Shown: positions 1-8,385, numbered from the stretch's first letter. The stretch: DNA of 9,038 nucleotides from Bacteroidota bacterium (GCA_004322375.1 SCUC01000131.1:1-9038), one strand, 5' to 3'. Program-made: numbers and translations. The notes: a model not told the origin generated them from the sequence alone.

Positions 1-1137
1 CTTATGTCGTTCCTCTGTTACTTTTTTTGTTCTTTTTAGAACCTCAATCTGTTCTTTGGTTTCTTTTATTTGCAGTGCCTTGATATCTTTAACGGCATTT
101 AGCACTTTTATTTCTAGTTCGCTTCGCAGTAAAGACATAGCTTCAGCGTCTTTCTTTTCTAATGCCTGCAATAGCGAGCTACCTAGCCCTCTTACCTCTT
201 GTGCTAACTCAGTTGCTTTTTGAGATAATACATTAAACCTGTAATAAGGGGTTGGCGCATTAATACCTGCAAGAATGGAAGAAATATCCAGTCCTGCCGC
301 GGCAGCGCGAACCAGCATACCGGGATCAATAGGCGGTGCAAACAACGCGAGGCTTCGCTCAACGCCGTCAATATTCTGACAATGACGAATTTTGAACAGA
401 CGGTCGGCGACGCGGTCCCAATACTCCAGCATCTTATCGTTTTGCGGAATGCAGAAGTAGAGCATAGACAGGGTAACAGGCGACGGAGGCAATTCAGCGC
501 CGCCTTCCGGCAATGCAGATAAGTTCGGTAGAATGTTTTCAATATCAATCAAGGCATTTCCAAACGCATCCAGCTTCGCCTCCATCTGGTTATACGTTTC
601 ATAAGGGGCTTTTACTGCTGGCGGAATAATCCGCGGCTTAGGACCCAATAATTTATCCGCAAGGATATACATCTGTGTAGCCTGAACTATTGATTCCATC
701 GTGTCTTGTCGGAACAAGTAATCTCCCCACTCCGTAAGATTATCAATGTATTTCATCAACAGCGCTTTTTGATATGCAACGGGGCGAAATCTTGCTATTG
801 CGTCGGGCTTAAACGGTTTGCTCCTCCATTCGGAAATAGCAAGTTCCAGTTCCCTTATATTCAGACTTTCCGGTTTCGACACCGCTTCCAACAGGCTATC
901 TATTCTTTGAGAGGTATAGTTCTCTTCCTGATTCAAATAAAAAGGTTTAGTAACCCAATATTTTTGAACTCCATTTCCCGGCAAAGCGCCTGTGGGATTG
1001 AACATATAATGGAACCAGGACATAGCCTCTTCAAAGCGTTGGTTTTTCGTTAAGCTGCAGGCAATGTGGAATGGTATCCTGAAAAATAAATCCCAATTAT
1101 ATAAGCTGTAGCTTCCATCACTGGTAAAATCAATGTC
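1..1137 (-). other. Conserved C-terminal core and start of pore-forming helices of the TcA protein
   Basis: From about residue 2250 the protein carries the most conserved TcA signatures: YSLYNWDLFFRIPFHIA, RFEEAMSWFHYMFNPTG, RFRPVAYQKALLMKYIDNL followed by a W-G-D-x-L-F-R segment, FCIPQNDKMLEYWDRVADRL, and ERSLALFAPPIDPGMLVRA. From Y2547 a long Lys/Glu-rich amphipathic helix begins (LLQALEKKDAEAMSLLRSEL), matching the start of the channel-forming coiled coil of TcdA. The helix runs off the left edge; the remaining channel and the TcB-binding domain are not in the window. Local GC is higher here than elsewhere (37 of 60 bases at 301-360). Confidence 0.92.
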
Positions 1138-4100
1138 TTCGATAGGAAATGATGGAGTTAAGATACCGTCATCATTTTTTATCAAAATCTGCGGGACAAT
1201 TTTCTTGTTTGGCTGATAGTGCGTTTCAAAGTTAAAATTTTCATTTGTTTGAATTTGAGTTTCCCGCTTCATCAAACCCGTGATTCCTTCTTTGTAAAGA
1301 ACGGTTCTTAAGGCACAAACCAAGGGATGGTACATATTTTTGAATTGTTCGCCATACTCCAATCCTTTTGAATCCTTGAGTTCTTTCAACACGGCATCAA
1401 ATTCATTATTTCCTGTTTTACCGATGATGAAATTCAATATAAAATCCAATGCTTCATATTTAGCAATCTTTTCCAGTATCTCCTGAAATCCTGGGTCCCG
1501 AATGATCGTGTTTATAATAGCTTGCCTATCAGCAGATGGGTTGATTTGAAATTCATAAATCATTTTCTTAAACCAATTTTTGATCTCTTCTATCAGTAGA
1601 AAGACATCGGAAACAGTCCGTTTTTCGGAGTCATCGAATTGAGTATTAGCTAATTTATAAAAGCCGGGAATGATCACATAGGCATGACTGCTGTCTTCCA
1701 TAAAATAGGGAAGAAGCGTTCCCTTTGGTATAACAAAACTCCTTCCGTAAGCTATTGAGTGATTAGAACCCATCGTGAGATATTCATACACCAGAATCAG
1801 CAAATCAAGCATAGTCAACTGGTGAGGATAAGTTATACGAAATGACCCAGGGGTGAGATACAAAATTACATCAACCGGCTCTTTTGGTGATAAAAATGCA
1901 TGAACATTTAATACAGACAGATCGTCGCCTGTAAACTGGTCTAGCTCCTTATATCGCTGAAATATTAAGTCAGTGTCATGGAACTGAGGAATGAAATTCA
2001 GATTGAACGATTTAACTTGAGTCACTTCTGGATACCCTTTGCAACCGACAATGTCAAATGCACTGGATAGTTTTTCGTAAGGATTGAGCACGACTATCTG
2101 GTCAGCAAGTTGGTTATAAAAGAATTTGAAATGCTCTTTGGAAATCGGAGTAGCCGAATAATTATTATCACCGGGTGGAGTTTTGATTGCATCCTTAGAC
2201 ACTTTCTTTGGCTGCCATTTTTTATTAGCAAATTCGCTTAATGCAAGCTGGATTTTTAATTTTCGCTTGGGTTTGCCATCGACCTCAGTGCCAGGGGTGC
2301 TATCGGGGATAGTCAACTCGAGATTAGGGTCAGGTTCTTCACTAAATACGGGCCATGCCAAATGCAATCTGTTATTTCGCATAAATGCCAGCAAATGATC
2401 GCCCGTGATATCTAGTTCCACTTTTTCCCATGGTGTCCAGTAGTATTCTTTTTCAAATCTTCTGTAATAATAAATGGCAGGGTCGCCACCTTTTGTGCGG
2501 GCAAACACGTGCATAGTCTTTGTTGGAACATCGTACCAAGTAGCCAATATTTCAAGGAAGGCTATGTTGTCCAGTTTCTCCAGATACCTCCTTAGCGCTT
2601 CTTCTGCCGTATCATTGGTTAGCTCGTTTTGCTGCAACTCGTTAATAAACTCAGTCAGCAGAAAAGACTTATCATCGGTTAGCGTTACGTCGTACCAATT
2701 TTCAGGGTAGAGAAATACCTTGCGATTGGCTTCCCACACCCGGTAATTTTTCATCCATTTCCATTGGTTCCAGTTGGGGTCTTTTTCGATATCTGCTATG
2801 GCTTCAGGTTCTAATCCCATCAGGCAACGCTGCACAAAAAGCTGAATTGTGCCATGCGCCTGTACGATTCTGGATGAAGGCATACATGCTTCCATTTTCA
2901 CATCTATCAGGAAGTAGTCATACAAATCGTTCTCGTTTTTCATTTCAGGGTTTACAGCTAATAAATATGCTACGAGAGCATCCCTTTTTTGGGGACGGAT
3001 GGCATCCATTATTTCCTTTAGTGTGCTCAACCAGGTATCTTCGTCGTAACGGGCTTTCAGGGTGCTACGCAAACGACTGGTCTCTGCGCTTGTTAATATC
3101 GGTTTAATGTACTCCTTAACCTGAGTGACAGTTGAACCTAACTTTCTCAAATGTTCAGCACAATCCCTTATAGACTTCCACATATTAACATCTTTGTAAT
3201 GGCTTGAATCCCATGATGATGGTGGTATAACCGGCAATAAATGTGCATCAATGGCATCTACATCCTCTTTGTTGAATCCTGTCAATAATGAAACTGCCTC
3301 AATAAATGGAGTTCTTGTTGCGCTGCTGCCGGGCAAAAGCATTTCTGCAATAGTAAAGAAGGTTATCGGGTGCTCTACATCTGCCGGATTAGGCACAGGC
3401 GTCAGTTGTTTTGACAAGTCAATTATTCCGACAAAGGCAGCATATTTTGCATAATCAATCGCTGTCTGCCCTCTTTCGTAAGGAATGCTGTCCCACTCAA
3501 ACCAGTCTAAGCTTTTGTTGTTCCTGAAGAACCAATCTACTTCCTGATTCCCCAATTTGAATGAACTGATGAACGGGAACAATTTATGCAGTAGCCGTAT
3601 AGCGCTGTACTGCTCGGGAAAAGTAACGTCAGTAATGGCTGGCAATACGGGTGTTGTATGTGCAACATTTGTGTCAATGAGCATATCAGAGAACAAAATA
3701 TCCGAGAGTAGTCTGATTCCGGGAGCGTGTTGTTTTAATGCTGCATACTTCAACACAATCTTTACCAATTCCAAATCTGCCTTAAACGTTGTGGCAAGCG
3801 TTTGTTCCAAAATGGATAGTTTGCCCACCTGTAACTGATAAACGGCTATGGCATCTAAAAAGGCTTTCACAAGGTCTTTACGTTTATTGTTAACGGTTGA
3901 GACAGGTGCAGTCCATAAAGCATCAATACAGGTTTTTATGAGTGTACCATCAAAACCAGTTCTCACTATGGTGTTCGCTTTATCAATAAATTCCAATTTA
4001 TCACGGACCATATCGTCTTTTGCAAAAGAAGCAGAAATCCGGTTGAAGTCAATGAATTTTAACAAAATCACAATCCCATCAGATGTAATTTCACTCAATG

Positions 4101-7100
4101 AAGAAAGAAGCTTTTGAAGGATGCTCATTTTTTCATTAAGTGTTAAACCTGCAAGAACTACAGTAGAGTCAAGAGCTTGTATGAATGTTTCAACCAGGTC
4201 ATTTTTTTCAACGCTGAAGTCGGGACCGGGAGCAGCCTCCAATACATCTATTTTACTGTTGAGCAAGATAACCTGAGCTGGCGTAAGAATTGTATTTGGT
4301 ATGTTGCTCACAATATTTTTTGCGTCAACAGCCAAAGTCCAATCACGGTCAATAAAACGGATAAACGTTTTAACATCCTCCTCGCCAATGCCGCTCAGCT
4401 TGGACAAAGCATTTTGTAATGTCTCTTTTTGGTCTTCTGCCGACATATCGGTATTAAAGAGAGATTTATTTGTCGAAAAATTGTTCTGATAGTCCTTTTG
4501 CAACTTTTCCAGCACCTGTTTGATTTTATCGTTTTTTATCTCTCTATCGCCAAGGTTGGTTGCTTCATGCCGGAGCATGAATTTTACATTCGCCGCATTT
4601 AAAGATGATTTCTTGAAATTTGTAACTACTTCTACAAACTCCAATGTCTTTTCCGGCGAATCGGATATGTTCAGTCCCGTGAGTTCAGTAAGTATCACGA
4701 AATCATCGGCTTTGAGCTTAAGTTTCTTCATCAGCCTTGAAGCCGCATATAAATAGCTCAGATTGGAGAATTTCTTTGTATTGTCAACACTAAATGGAGG
4801 TAAGCCAAAAGTTGTAATATCTTCAGTATGTGTTATTTTATCAAAATCCTGTTCTTTTATTTGCAAGCAAACCGATATGCTGGTTTTGAAATTGCTTAGC
4901 AATTGAGAGCCGTCCACCTTCTCAGGTAATAACCCTTCGTCAACAAAACCATTTTTTGCCTTGTTGAGAAATACCCTATGGTAGAGGGGCTTTGAGGCAT
5001 CATCCTTCAGTATTTGGTGTGGGATTTCTCCATAGAAACCGATGAGCTCGTCTATTTTAATGCCCGTTTCCTCGGAGATTTTCATCAACCCCGCTGCTTT
5101 GATTAAACAAGCATCATTGAGTTGCTTATTGCCAAGTTTGGGTTGTGAAATGATTTCATTTATCACCTCAAACTTCCACCCTGTTTTCTTTTGCAAACGA
5201 AGGAAGCGGTGAATGCGGTCTAATGCCGCATCATTAAAATTGGCTATCTCTTTTTGTTCTGTATCGCAGGTAAGGTCAAGATGTTTGATGAAAAGATTGT
5301 CAGCCGGGTCAATAAACTTCAGCGCCAACAACAAATCAAGTTCCTTATACGAAAGCCCGGTTTTGGTCAGGAAAGTATCCACTACTTTCATTTCGTTTGT
5401 GGCAGCAGCGCTTGTGGTATTCCAATATTTCTGTTGATTGGCAGCATCGGGTATAACAATTAAATTTCTTTCTGCATCGGTTAAACCCACCTTCTCTGCC
5501 GCTATCGCTTCATCAGCCGGAGTCCCAGCCAATTGAAAATCTTCCATGAGTTTTGCCCTGGAAATATCAAACCGGGTGAAATAGGCTTTCCCTTCGGTCA
5601 GGTCTAAATCAAAAGGAAGTTTAAAAGCGTATTTGGCAATTTTTAATGTCTCATAAGCATTTGAATTCACATACTCTGGCGCAGCCGCCAATTCTTCCTG
5701 AGATGAAAGTGTTTGTCTCAGCTGGAATACTTTGTAATTGTTTCCCCCTGTGTTATTGATTTTACAAACCACTTTAGTATCTCGTAGATAATATGGCCCG
5801 CTAATACCTGTTGCGGTTTCAGTACCAAAGATCTTTGCTTTGTCGGTTACAGGTAATCTAATTAATGTATTCCGCAATTTGTTCGTTACGATTCGTTCAT
5901 TCGTAGTGGTTTGAGTAAATAAGGTTCCTGAAAAATCAATTCCAGGATTCGGAGCAATAGTATCTTCTAATATCTCACAAACCAAATCAATATATTTTAC
6001 AGGGGTATTGGCATTGACACAGCTCAGATCGACTTCACCCAAATCGGGTCTTCTTTTAAAAAGAACACTTTTAGCATTACCGGATTTCACTGACCTTTTA
6101 TCCAGGAACTGCAGAATCTCTACCAGATACGCCGCAGGACTGTACACTGAACGGCAGTGTTCACATTCGCAAGTATCGGTAAGCTTAAAAAGCGATTTCA
6201 GATTTGGAAAATCTTTACTTACTGCCTCAAGTTTTGAGGCTAACGATTTCGTTTCGAAAGAGGCTATATCCATTACACTGATACTGTCCTGCAAGTCACC
6301 AAGCGTGAGCAGGGCAGCGATGTGTTTGGTTTCGGCTTTGCGATAAATATCCGTTGCTTCTCTTTCACTTAAGCCAGCTCTGGGCGCTACATCTTTTACA
6401 AAACGGGTTTCACCAATGGCAACAATGCTATATGCCGAGTGTATTTTTTCCTTGCGCAGTGCCAGTGTTTTTTGATAGTGAGGTATGAGCTTAAATATTC
6501 TTTGCACCGATTTCAGCTCTTCCCCGATAGCTATTCTATTTTTCTCAGATATCTCCTTTTCCTTCAGGTAGGCATCAATGTTATTTTTCATCAGATCAAA
6601 CTCTTCATGCTTATTCAGGAAAGCGATGATTTTATCCTGATTTATCAGCACAGGATTTTTCTCTCTTTCCAATTGTGCAGTAAAAGCTGCAGTGGGAAAT
6701 TCTCTTTCAAACTTTCTTACAATGGCCGAGGCATAGGAGCTAATCAATTGCTCATCTTTCAAATTGGGATTGGCTTTTGAAATTTCTTCTACCCATTCTG
6801 ATTTATTGAGCCTGGCAAGTTTTCTGACATCTTCTAGCTTCCTGATTTTTTTACTTTTTACTATTTGGGGAATTACCTCATTGCCAAATCCGATTAGTTG
6901 ACCCATGGCAATGCTTGTTTTCGCTTCTTTTTCCTTTCCTTTAGATTTAAAGAAGGAGGCATCTGTTACTTTCTCAAAAAAAGTATTCAAGTCGTTTTTG
7001 TTTTCCTGAAAGAGTCGTTGTACTTCTTCCAACTTGTCTTTTTTGAAAAACGAAGTCAATAGTTCGATGGTTTTTTTAGGATGTTCGTTTTGATAGTAGG

Positions 7101-7884
7101 ATTCAGCTTCTTTTTGATAACGGGAAAGTATTTTGATATTTTTTTCAGTCTGTTTGTCAACAGCGGAGGCAACAATCATGTCATCCACTGCCGCTTTTAC
7201 ATCTGCTACTATTTTTTTTCTTTCAGCAAGGGCAGCATCGTAAAGCAGGGTTTGGTCATCAGTATTGATGTCTATAGATAGGCGGGCACTTAAGTTTACA
7301 GAAAAATCATTGTGTAATAAGGTGTTTTTACGCAACAGGGCATAAAAGAAGGCGGCATCTGCCTTAGAAATTTTTTGTAATCTATGAGCAACAATAAGAT
7401 GTTCTATTTTTTCAGCAGGTATTTCTGCCTCTTTGGAGAGAAAAGTAACATCGCGATGTTCTTTGTTCTCCTGCAAATCAGTAATGGCTACTTCGCCGGC
7501 TAAGTAAGCCACCTGTTTCAGTATGTAATCATACTCCACCTCTTCACGCTTAATAGGCTGCCTAATCGTGATGTTAATTTCTTCCCGCGACGAAGCATTA
7601 AACCGCACAGAGTCTATATCGGAGGAAAAGAGCTCAGCTTTCTTTACAGGGGTCAATACCTTCATGGCAATATCCGCCGTTTTTCTTTCCCTTCCGCTGA
7701 GCTTGCCAGGCGACCAGGCTATTTCGTATTTCCCTTCCGGGTCGGTGATGCACTCTCCCAGGAATTCCTCGCTGCGCATATCTCTATCAAACGCCTGCAC
7801 AATGAGATTAGCCAGTGGGCGGCTGATATTATTTATAATTCGACCGTGAATGATATTGGGCTGTTGTTCTGTTTGCTTTGCCAT
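1..7884 (-). CDS. TcA-type subunit of an insecticidal Tc (ABC) toxin complex, C terminus cut by window edge
   Basis: The frame opens at ATG 7884-7882 and stays open for 2628 codons to base 1, with no stop and no sign of a frameshift; landmarks at residues 572, 1727, 2264 and 2489 share one phase. In known Tc toxins TcA forms a pentamer that binds target cells, inserts a helical channel and translocates the enzyme held in the TcB-TcC cocoon. Visible order: beta-sandwich (about 10-108), helical region, VRP1-type motif (572-590), helical middle with repeats, ABC-toxin/neuraminidase-like region (about 1630-2240), conserved C-terminal core (2250-2545), start of pore helices (from about 2547). No signal peptide is seen (MAKQTEQQ). 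The pore helices resemble TcdA, but lie about 500 residues further from the N terminus, so the full protein is probably above 3000 residues. The start follows an A/G-rich AGAGAAAG without a strong Shine-Dalgarno site; I saw no better upstream start. Family assignment is firm; host target is unknown. Confidence 0.95.
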   Translation of the reverse strand, partial: MAKQTEQQPNIIHGRIINNISRPLANLIVQAFDRDMRSEEFLGECITDPEGKYEIAWSPGKLSGRERKTADIAMKVLTPVKKAELFSSDIDSVRFNASSREEINITIRQPIKREEVEYDYILKQVAYLAGEVAITDLQENKEHRDVTFLSKEAEIPAEKIEHLIVAHRLQKISKADAAFFYALLRKNTLLHNDFSVNLSARLSIDINTDDQTLLYDAALAERKKIVADVKAAVDDMIVASAVDKQTEKNIKILSRYQKEAESYYQNEHPKKTIELLTSFFKKDKLEEVQRLFQENKNDLNTFFEKVTDASFFKSKGKEKEAKTSIAMGQLIGFGNEVIPQIVKSKKIRKLEDVRKLARLNKSEWVEEISKANPNLKDEQLISSYASAIVRKFEREFPTAAFTAQLEREKNPVLINQDKIIAFLNKHEEFDLMKNNIDAYLKEKEISEKNRIAIGEELKSVQRIFKLIPHYQKTLALRKEKIHSAYSIVAIGETRFVKDVAPRAGLSEREATDIYRKAETKHIAALLTLGDLQDSISVMDIASFETKSLASKLEAVSKDFPNLKSLFKLTDTCECEHCRSVYSPAAYLVEILQFLDKRSVKSGNAKSVLFKRRPDLGEVDLSCVNANTPVKYIDLVCEILEDTIAPNPGIDFSGTLFTQTTTNERIVTNKLRNTLIRLPVTDKAKIFGTETATGISGPYYLRDTKVVCKINNTGGNNYKVFQLRQTLSSQEELAAAPEYVNSNAYETLKIAKYAFKLPFDLDLTEGKAYFTRFDISRAKLMEDFQLAGTPADEAIAAEKVGLTDAERNLIVIPDAANQQKYWNTTSAAATNEMKVVDTFLTKTGLSYKELDLLLALKFIDPADNLFIKHLDLTCDTEQKEIANFNDAALDRIHRFLRLQKKTGWKFEVINEIISQPKLGNKQLNDACLIKAAGLMKISEETGIKIDELIGFYGEIPHQILKDDASKPLYHRVFLNKAKNGFVDEGLLPEKVDGSQLLSNFKTSISVCLQIKEQDFDKITHTEDITTFGLPPFSVDNTKKFSNLSYLYAASRLMKKLKLKADDFVILTELTGLNISDSPEKTLEFVEVVTNFKKSSLNAANVKFMLRHEATNLGDREIKNDKIKQVLEKLQKDYQNNFSTNKSLFNTDMSAEDQKETLQNALSKLSGIGEEDVKTFIRFIDRDWTLAVDAKNIVSNIPNTILTPAQVILLNSKIDVLEAAPGPDFSVEKNDLVETFIQALDSTVVLAGLTLNEKMSILQKLLSSLSEITSDGIVILLKFIDFNRISASFAKDDMVRDKLEFIDKANTIVRTGFDGTLIKTCIDALWTAPVSTVNNKRKDLVKAFLDAIAVYQLQVGKLSILEQTLATTFKADLELVKIVLKYAALKQHAPGIRLLSDILFSDMLIDTNVAHTTPVLPAITDVTFPEQYSAIRLLHKLFPFISSFKLGNQEVDWFFRNNKSLDWFEWDSIPYERGQTAIDYAKYAAFVGIIDLSKQLTPVPNPADVEHPITFFTIAEMLLPGSSATRTPFIEAVSLLTGFNKEDVDAIDAHLLPVIPPSSWDSSHYKDVNMWKSIRDCAEHLRKLGSTVTQVKEYIKPILTSAETSRLRSTLKARYDEDTWLSTLKEIMDAIRPQKRDALVAYLLAVNPEMKNENDLYDYFLIDVKMEACMPSSRIVQAHGTIQLFVQRCLMGLEPEAIADIEKDPNWNQWKWMKNYRVWEANRKVFLYPENWYDVTLTDDKSFLLTEFINELQQNELTNDTAEEALRRYLEKLDNIAFLEILATWYDVPTKTMHVFARTKGGDPAIYYYRRFEKEYYWTPWEKVELDITGDHLLAFMRNNRLHLAWPVFSEEPDPNLELTIPDSTPGTEVDGKPKRKLKIQLALSEFANKKWQPKKVSKDAIKTPPGDNNYSATPISKEHFKFFYNQLADQIVVLNPYEKLSSAFDIVGCKGYPEVTQVKSFNLNFIPQFHDTDLIFQRYKELDQFTGDDLSVLNVHAFLSPKEPVDVILYLTPGSFRITYPHQLTMLDLLILVYEYLTMGSNHSIAYGRSFVIPKGTLLPYFMEDSSHAYVIIPGFYKLANTQFDDSEKRTVSDVFLLIEEIKNWFKKMIYEFQINPSADRQAIINTIIRDPGFQEILEKIAKYEALDFILNFIIGKTGNNEFDAVLKELKDSKGLEYGEQFKNMYHPLVCALRTVLYKEGITGLMKRETQIQTNENFNFETHYQPNKKIVPQILIKNDDGILTPSFPIEDIDFTSDGSYSLYNWDLFFRIPFHIACSLTKNQRFEEAMSWFHYMFNPTGALPGNGVQKYWVTKPFYLNQEENYTSQRIDSLLEAVSKPESLNIRELELAISEWRSKPFKPDAIARFRPVAYQKALLMKYIDNLTEWGDYLFRQDTMESIVQATQMYILADKLLGPKPRIIPPAVKAPYETYNQMEAKLDAFGNALIDIENILPNLSALPEGGAELPPSPVTLSMLYFCIPQNDKMLEYWDRVADRLFKIRHCQNIDGVERSLALFAPPIDPGMLVRAAAAGLDISSILAGINAPTPYYRFNVLSQKATELAQEVRGLGSSLLQALEKKDAEAMSLLRSELEIKVLNAVKDIKALQIKETKEQIEVLKRTKKVTEERHK
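1165..2997 (-). other. ABC-toxin N-terminal and neuraminidase-like region of the TcA protein
   Basis: Residues about 1630-1750 match the segment of TcdA proteins containing DALVAYLLA, DLYDYFLIDV, SSRIVQAHGTIQLFVQRCL and W-x-x-x-x-x-x-FLYPENW (P1727). Residues about 1750-2240 correspond to the beta-rich part called neuraminidase-like in Tc families, including HVFARTKGG, YYWTPWEKVELDI and NNRLHLAWPVF. The name reflects a predicted fold; I see no Asp-box or catalytic sialidase residues, so a binding or structural role is more likely than enzymatic activity. Exact boundaries are approximate. Confidence 0.8.
3530..4428 (-). repeat. About 100-residue internal helical repeats in the TcA protein
   Basis: Three copies of a helical unit can be aligned by eye. 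Unit 1 starts at K1153 (KETLQNALSKLS, then DVKTFIRFIDRD). Unit 2 starts at M1253 (MSILQKLLSSLS, then GIVILLKFIDFN). Unit 3 starts at L1356 (LSILEQTLATTF, then LELVKIVLKYAA). The equivalent leucines L1156, L1256 and L1359 are 100 and 103 residues apart. The ends of units 1 and 2 also match: NDLVETFIQALD against KDLVKAFLDAIA. The repeats are diverged at DNA level, so they look like an old protein-level duplication. The right limit of unit 3 is approximate. Confidence 0.6.
6085..6192 (-). other. VRP1-type signature with CxCxxC motif in the TcA protein
   Basis: Residues about 565-600 contain C572-E-C574-E-H-C577 followed by RSVYSPAAYLVEILQFLD. SPAAYL(V/T)-type segments are a hallmark of the VRP1 domain (Salmonella virulence plasmid 28.1 kDa A protein family) found near the N terminus of TcA proteins. 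The three cysteines and the intervening histidine could bind a metal or form a disulfide; that role is inference. Here the motif lies about 570 residues in, so a long helical segment rich in Lys and Glu (about 110-560) is added in front. Confidence 0.8.
7561..7857 (-). other. N-terminal transthyretin/carboxypeptidase-regulatory-like beta-sandwich of the TcA protein
   Basis: Residues about 10-108 read as alternating short beta strands: IIHGRIIN, LANLIVQAFD, LGECITDPEGKYEI and a closing EINITI strand. The G-x-I...L-x-x-x-x-V-x-A-x-D...T-D-x-x-G-x-Y pattern is typical of transthyretin-like or CarboxypepD_reg-like folds, which often serve as surface or carbohydrate-contact modules. It precedes the helical part of the toxin and is not part of the classical Photorhabdus TcdA1 layout as I know it. 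The fold is inferred from pattern only. Confidence 0.6.
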
Positions 7885-8067
7885 GGTAGCTATCTTTCTC
7901 TGTTGTGATGAAAAATTATTTTGAGCGACTATTTCGAAGTCGCTTTTCAAAGTTCACAGTACTATGTCTGCTGTAGGTTCGCAGGGATAAATCCGTTGTC
8001 AAGTTTTTAATATCAGTGAAGTCACGCAAGTTCTTTCGTGCCGGTGGTTATCATAGGCTGCATTAAT
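7885..8067. other. Intergenic leader between the small membrane gene and the TcA gene
   Basis: This 183-base stretch holds no convincing gene. On the minus strand it contains, in order, a 16-codon open tail in another frame just after the small gene, a TTGACA-like hexamer (about 8002-7997) without a good matching -10, a GAACTTTG sequence resembling the Bacteroidetes TAnnTTTG -7 element with one mismatch, the hairpin at 7951-7920, and an A-rich leader before the TcA ATG. It probably holds the TcA promoter and 5' untranslated region if TcA is not simply cotranscribed with the upstream genes. Confidence 0.5.
7920..7951 (-). repeat. Inverted repeat / hairpin in the TcA leader
   Basis: AGCGACT (7924-7930) and AGTCGCT (7938-7944) are perfect 7-base complements around a 7-base loop. 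The stem extends by TTTG (7920-7923) pairing with CAAA (7948-7951) across a three-base bulge. On the minus strand it is followed by AATAATTTTTC. It lies about 36 bases upstream of the TcA start, so it could be a weak terminator for the upstream genes or a 5' UTR element of the TcA message; the T-run is delayed by about eight bases, which weakens the terminator reading. Confidence 0.55.
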
Positions 8068-8385
8068 TCATTCAGCATAAATAACTCGGAATTTTCTCCG
8101 CGCATAATTGCGGTCAATTTCATAAGCGCCACGGGAATGAATAATCGTAAAGGCTGAAAACAATAATACATAAGGTTTCAATGCTGGCATCTCAACGCCG
8201 TTTTCAATAGCAAACTTGACGATAAAACCCAAGCCGTCAAAAACGAGTATCAAATAGCCGCTTCTCACTGTCCACATCATTTTATCATAAGCATGAATGG
8301 CTGCATTTTTACCGGCTATTTCACCCATAACAATATTTTGAATTGAAGAATTTGCCTTGTCGTTTTTGAAAATATTATAAATCAA
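8068..8385 (-). CDS. Small two-segment membrane protein, candidate immunity protein
   Basis: I do not recognise this gene with certainty. It encodes about 105 residues from a TTG at 8385 to TGA at 8070-8068. Residues 1-38 are soluble and helical (IQNIVMGEIAGKNAAIHAYDKMMW). Two hydrophobic segments follow, about 43-60 (GYLILVFDGLGFIVKFAI) and 69-83 (LKPYVLLFSAFTIIH), then a basic tail (IDRNYARRKFR). It starts immediately after the HEEGH toxin-like gene and shares its frame: after the TAA at 8424-8422 come twelve coding-like codons (KPDLENEWED) leading into the TTG. No in-frame ATG precedes them, so translation may start at TTG or depend on coupling. Small membrane proteins directly downstream of polymorphic-toxin C termini are often immunity proteins; that role is inferred from position. 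Base composition is very A/T rich (about 25% GC at 8341-8400). Confidence 0.6.
   Translation of the reverse strand: MIYNIFKNDKANSSIQNIVMGEIAGKNAAIHAYDKMMWTVRSGYLILVFDGLGFIVKFAIENGVEMPALKPYVLLFSAFTIIHSRGAYEIDRNYARRKFRVIYAE

Noticed and set aside
204..548. A 114-codon minus-strand open frame in the TcA C-terminal core
   Set aside because: It is out of phase with the TcA frame, which carries clear conserved signatures through the same bases; its product shows no family features.
1165..2649. Reading the neuraminidase-like region as an active sialidase
   Set aside because: No Asp-box repeats or catalytic Arg triad pattern are visible; the name in Tc proteins refers to a fold.
706..7849. Many plus-strand open frames of 60-115 codons
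   Set aside because: All lie opposite the continuous TcA frame and give no recognisable domains; they are antisense shadows.
7970..8005. A sigma70-type promoter using TTGACA on the minus strand
   Set aside because: The sequence 17 bases downstream (AACCTA) is a poor -10, and Bacteroidetes use a different consensus; kept only as a remark in the leader entry.
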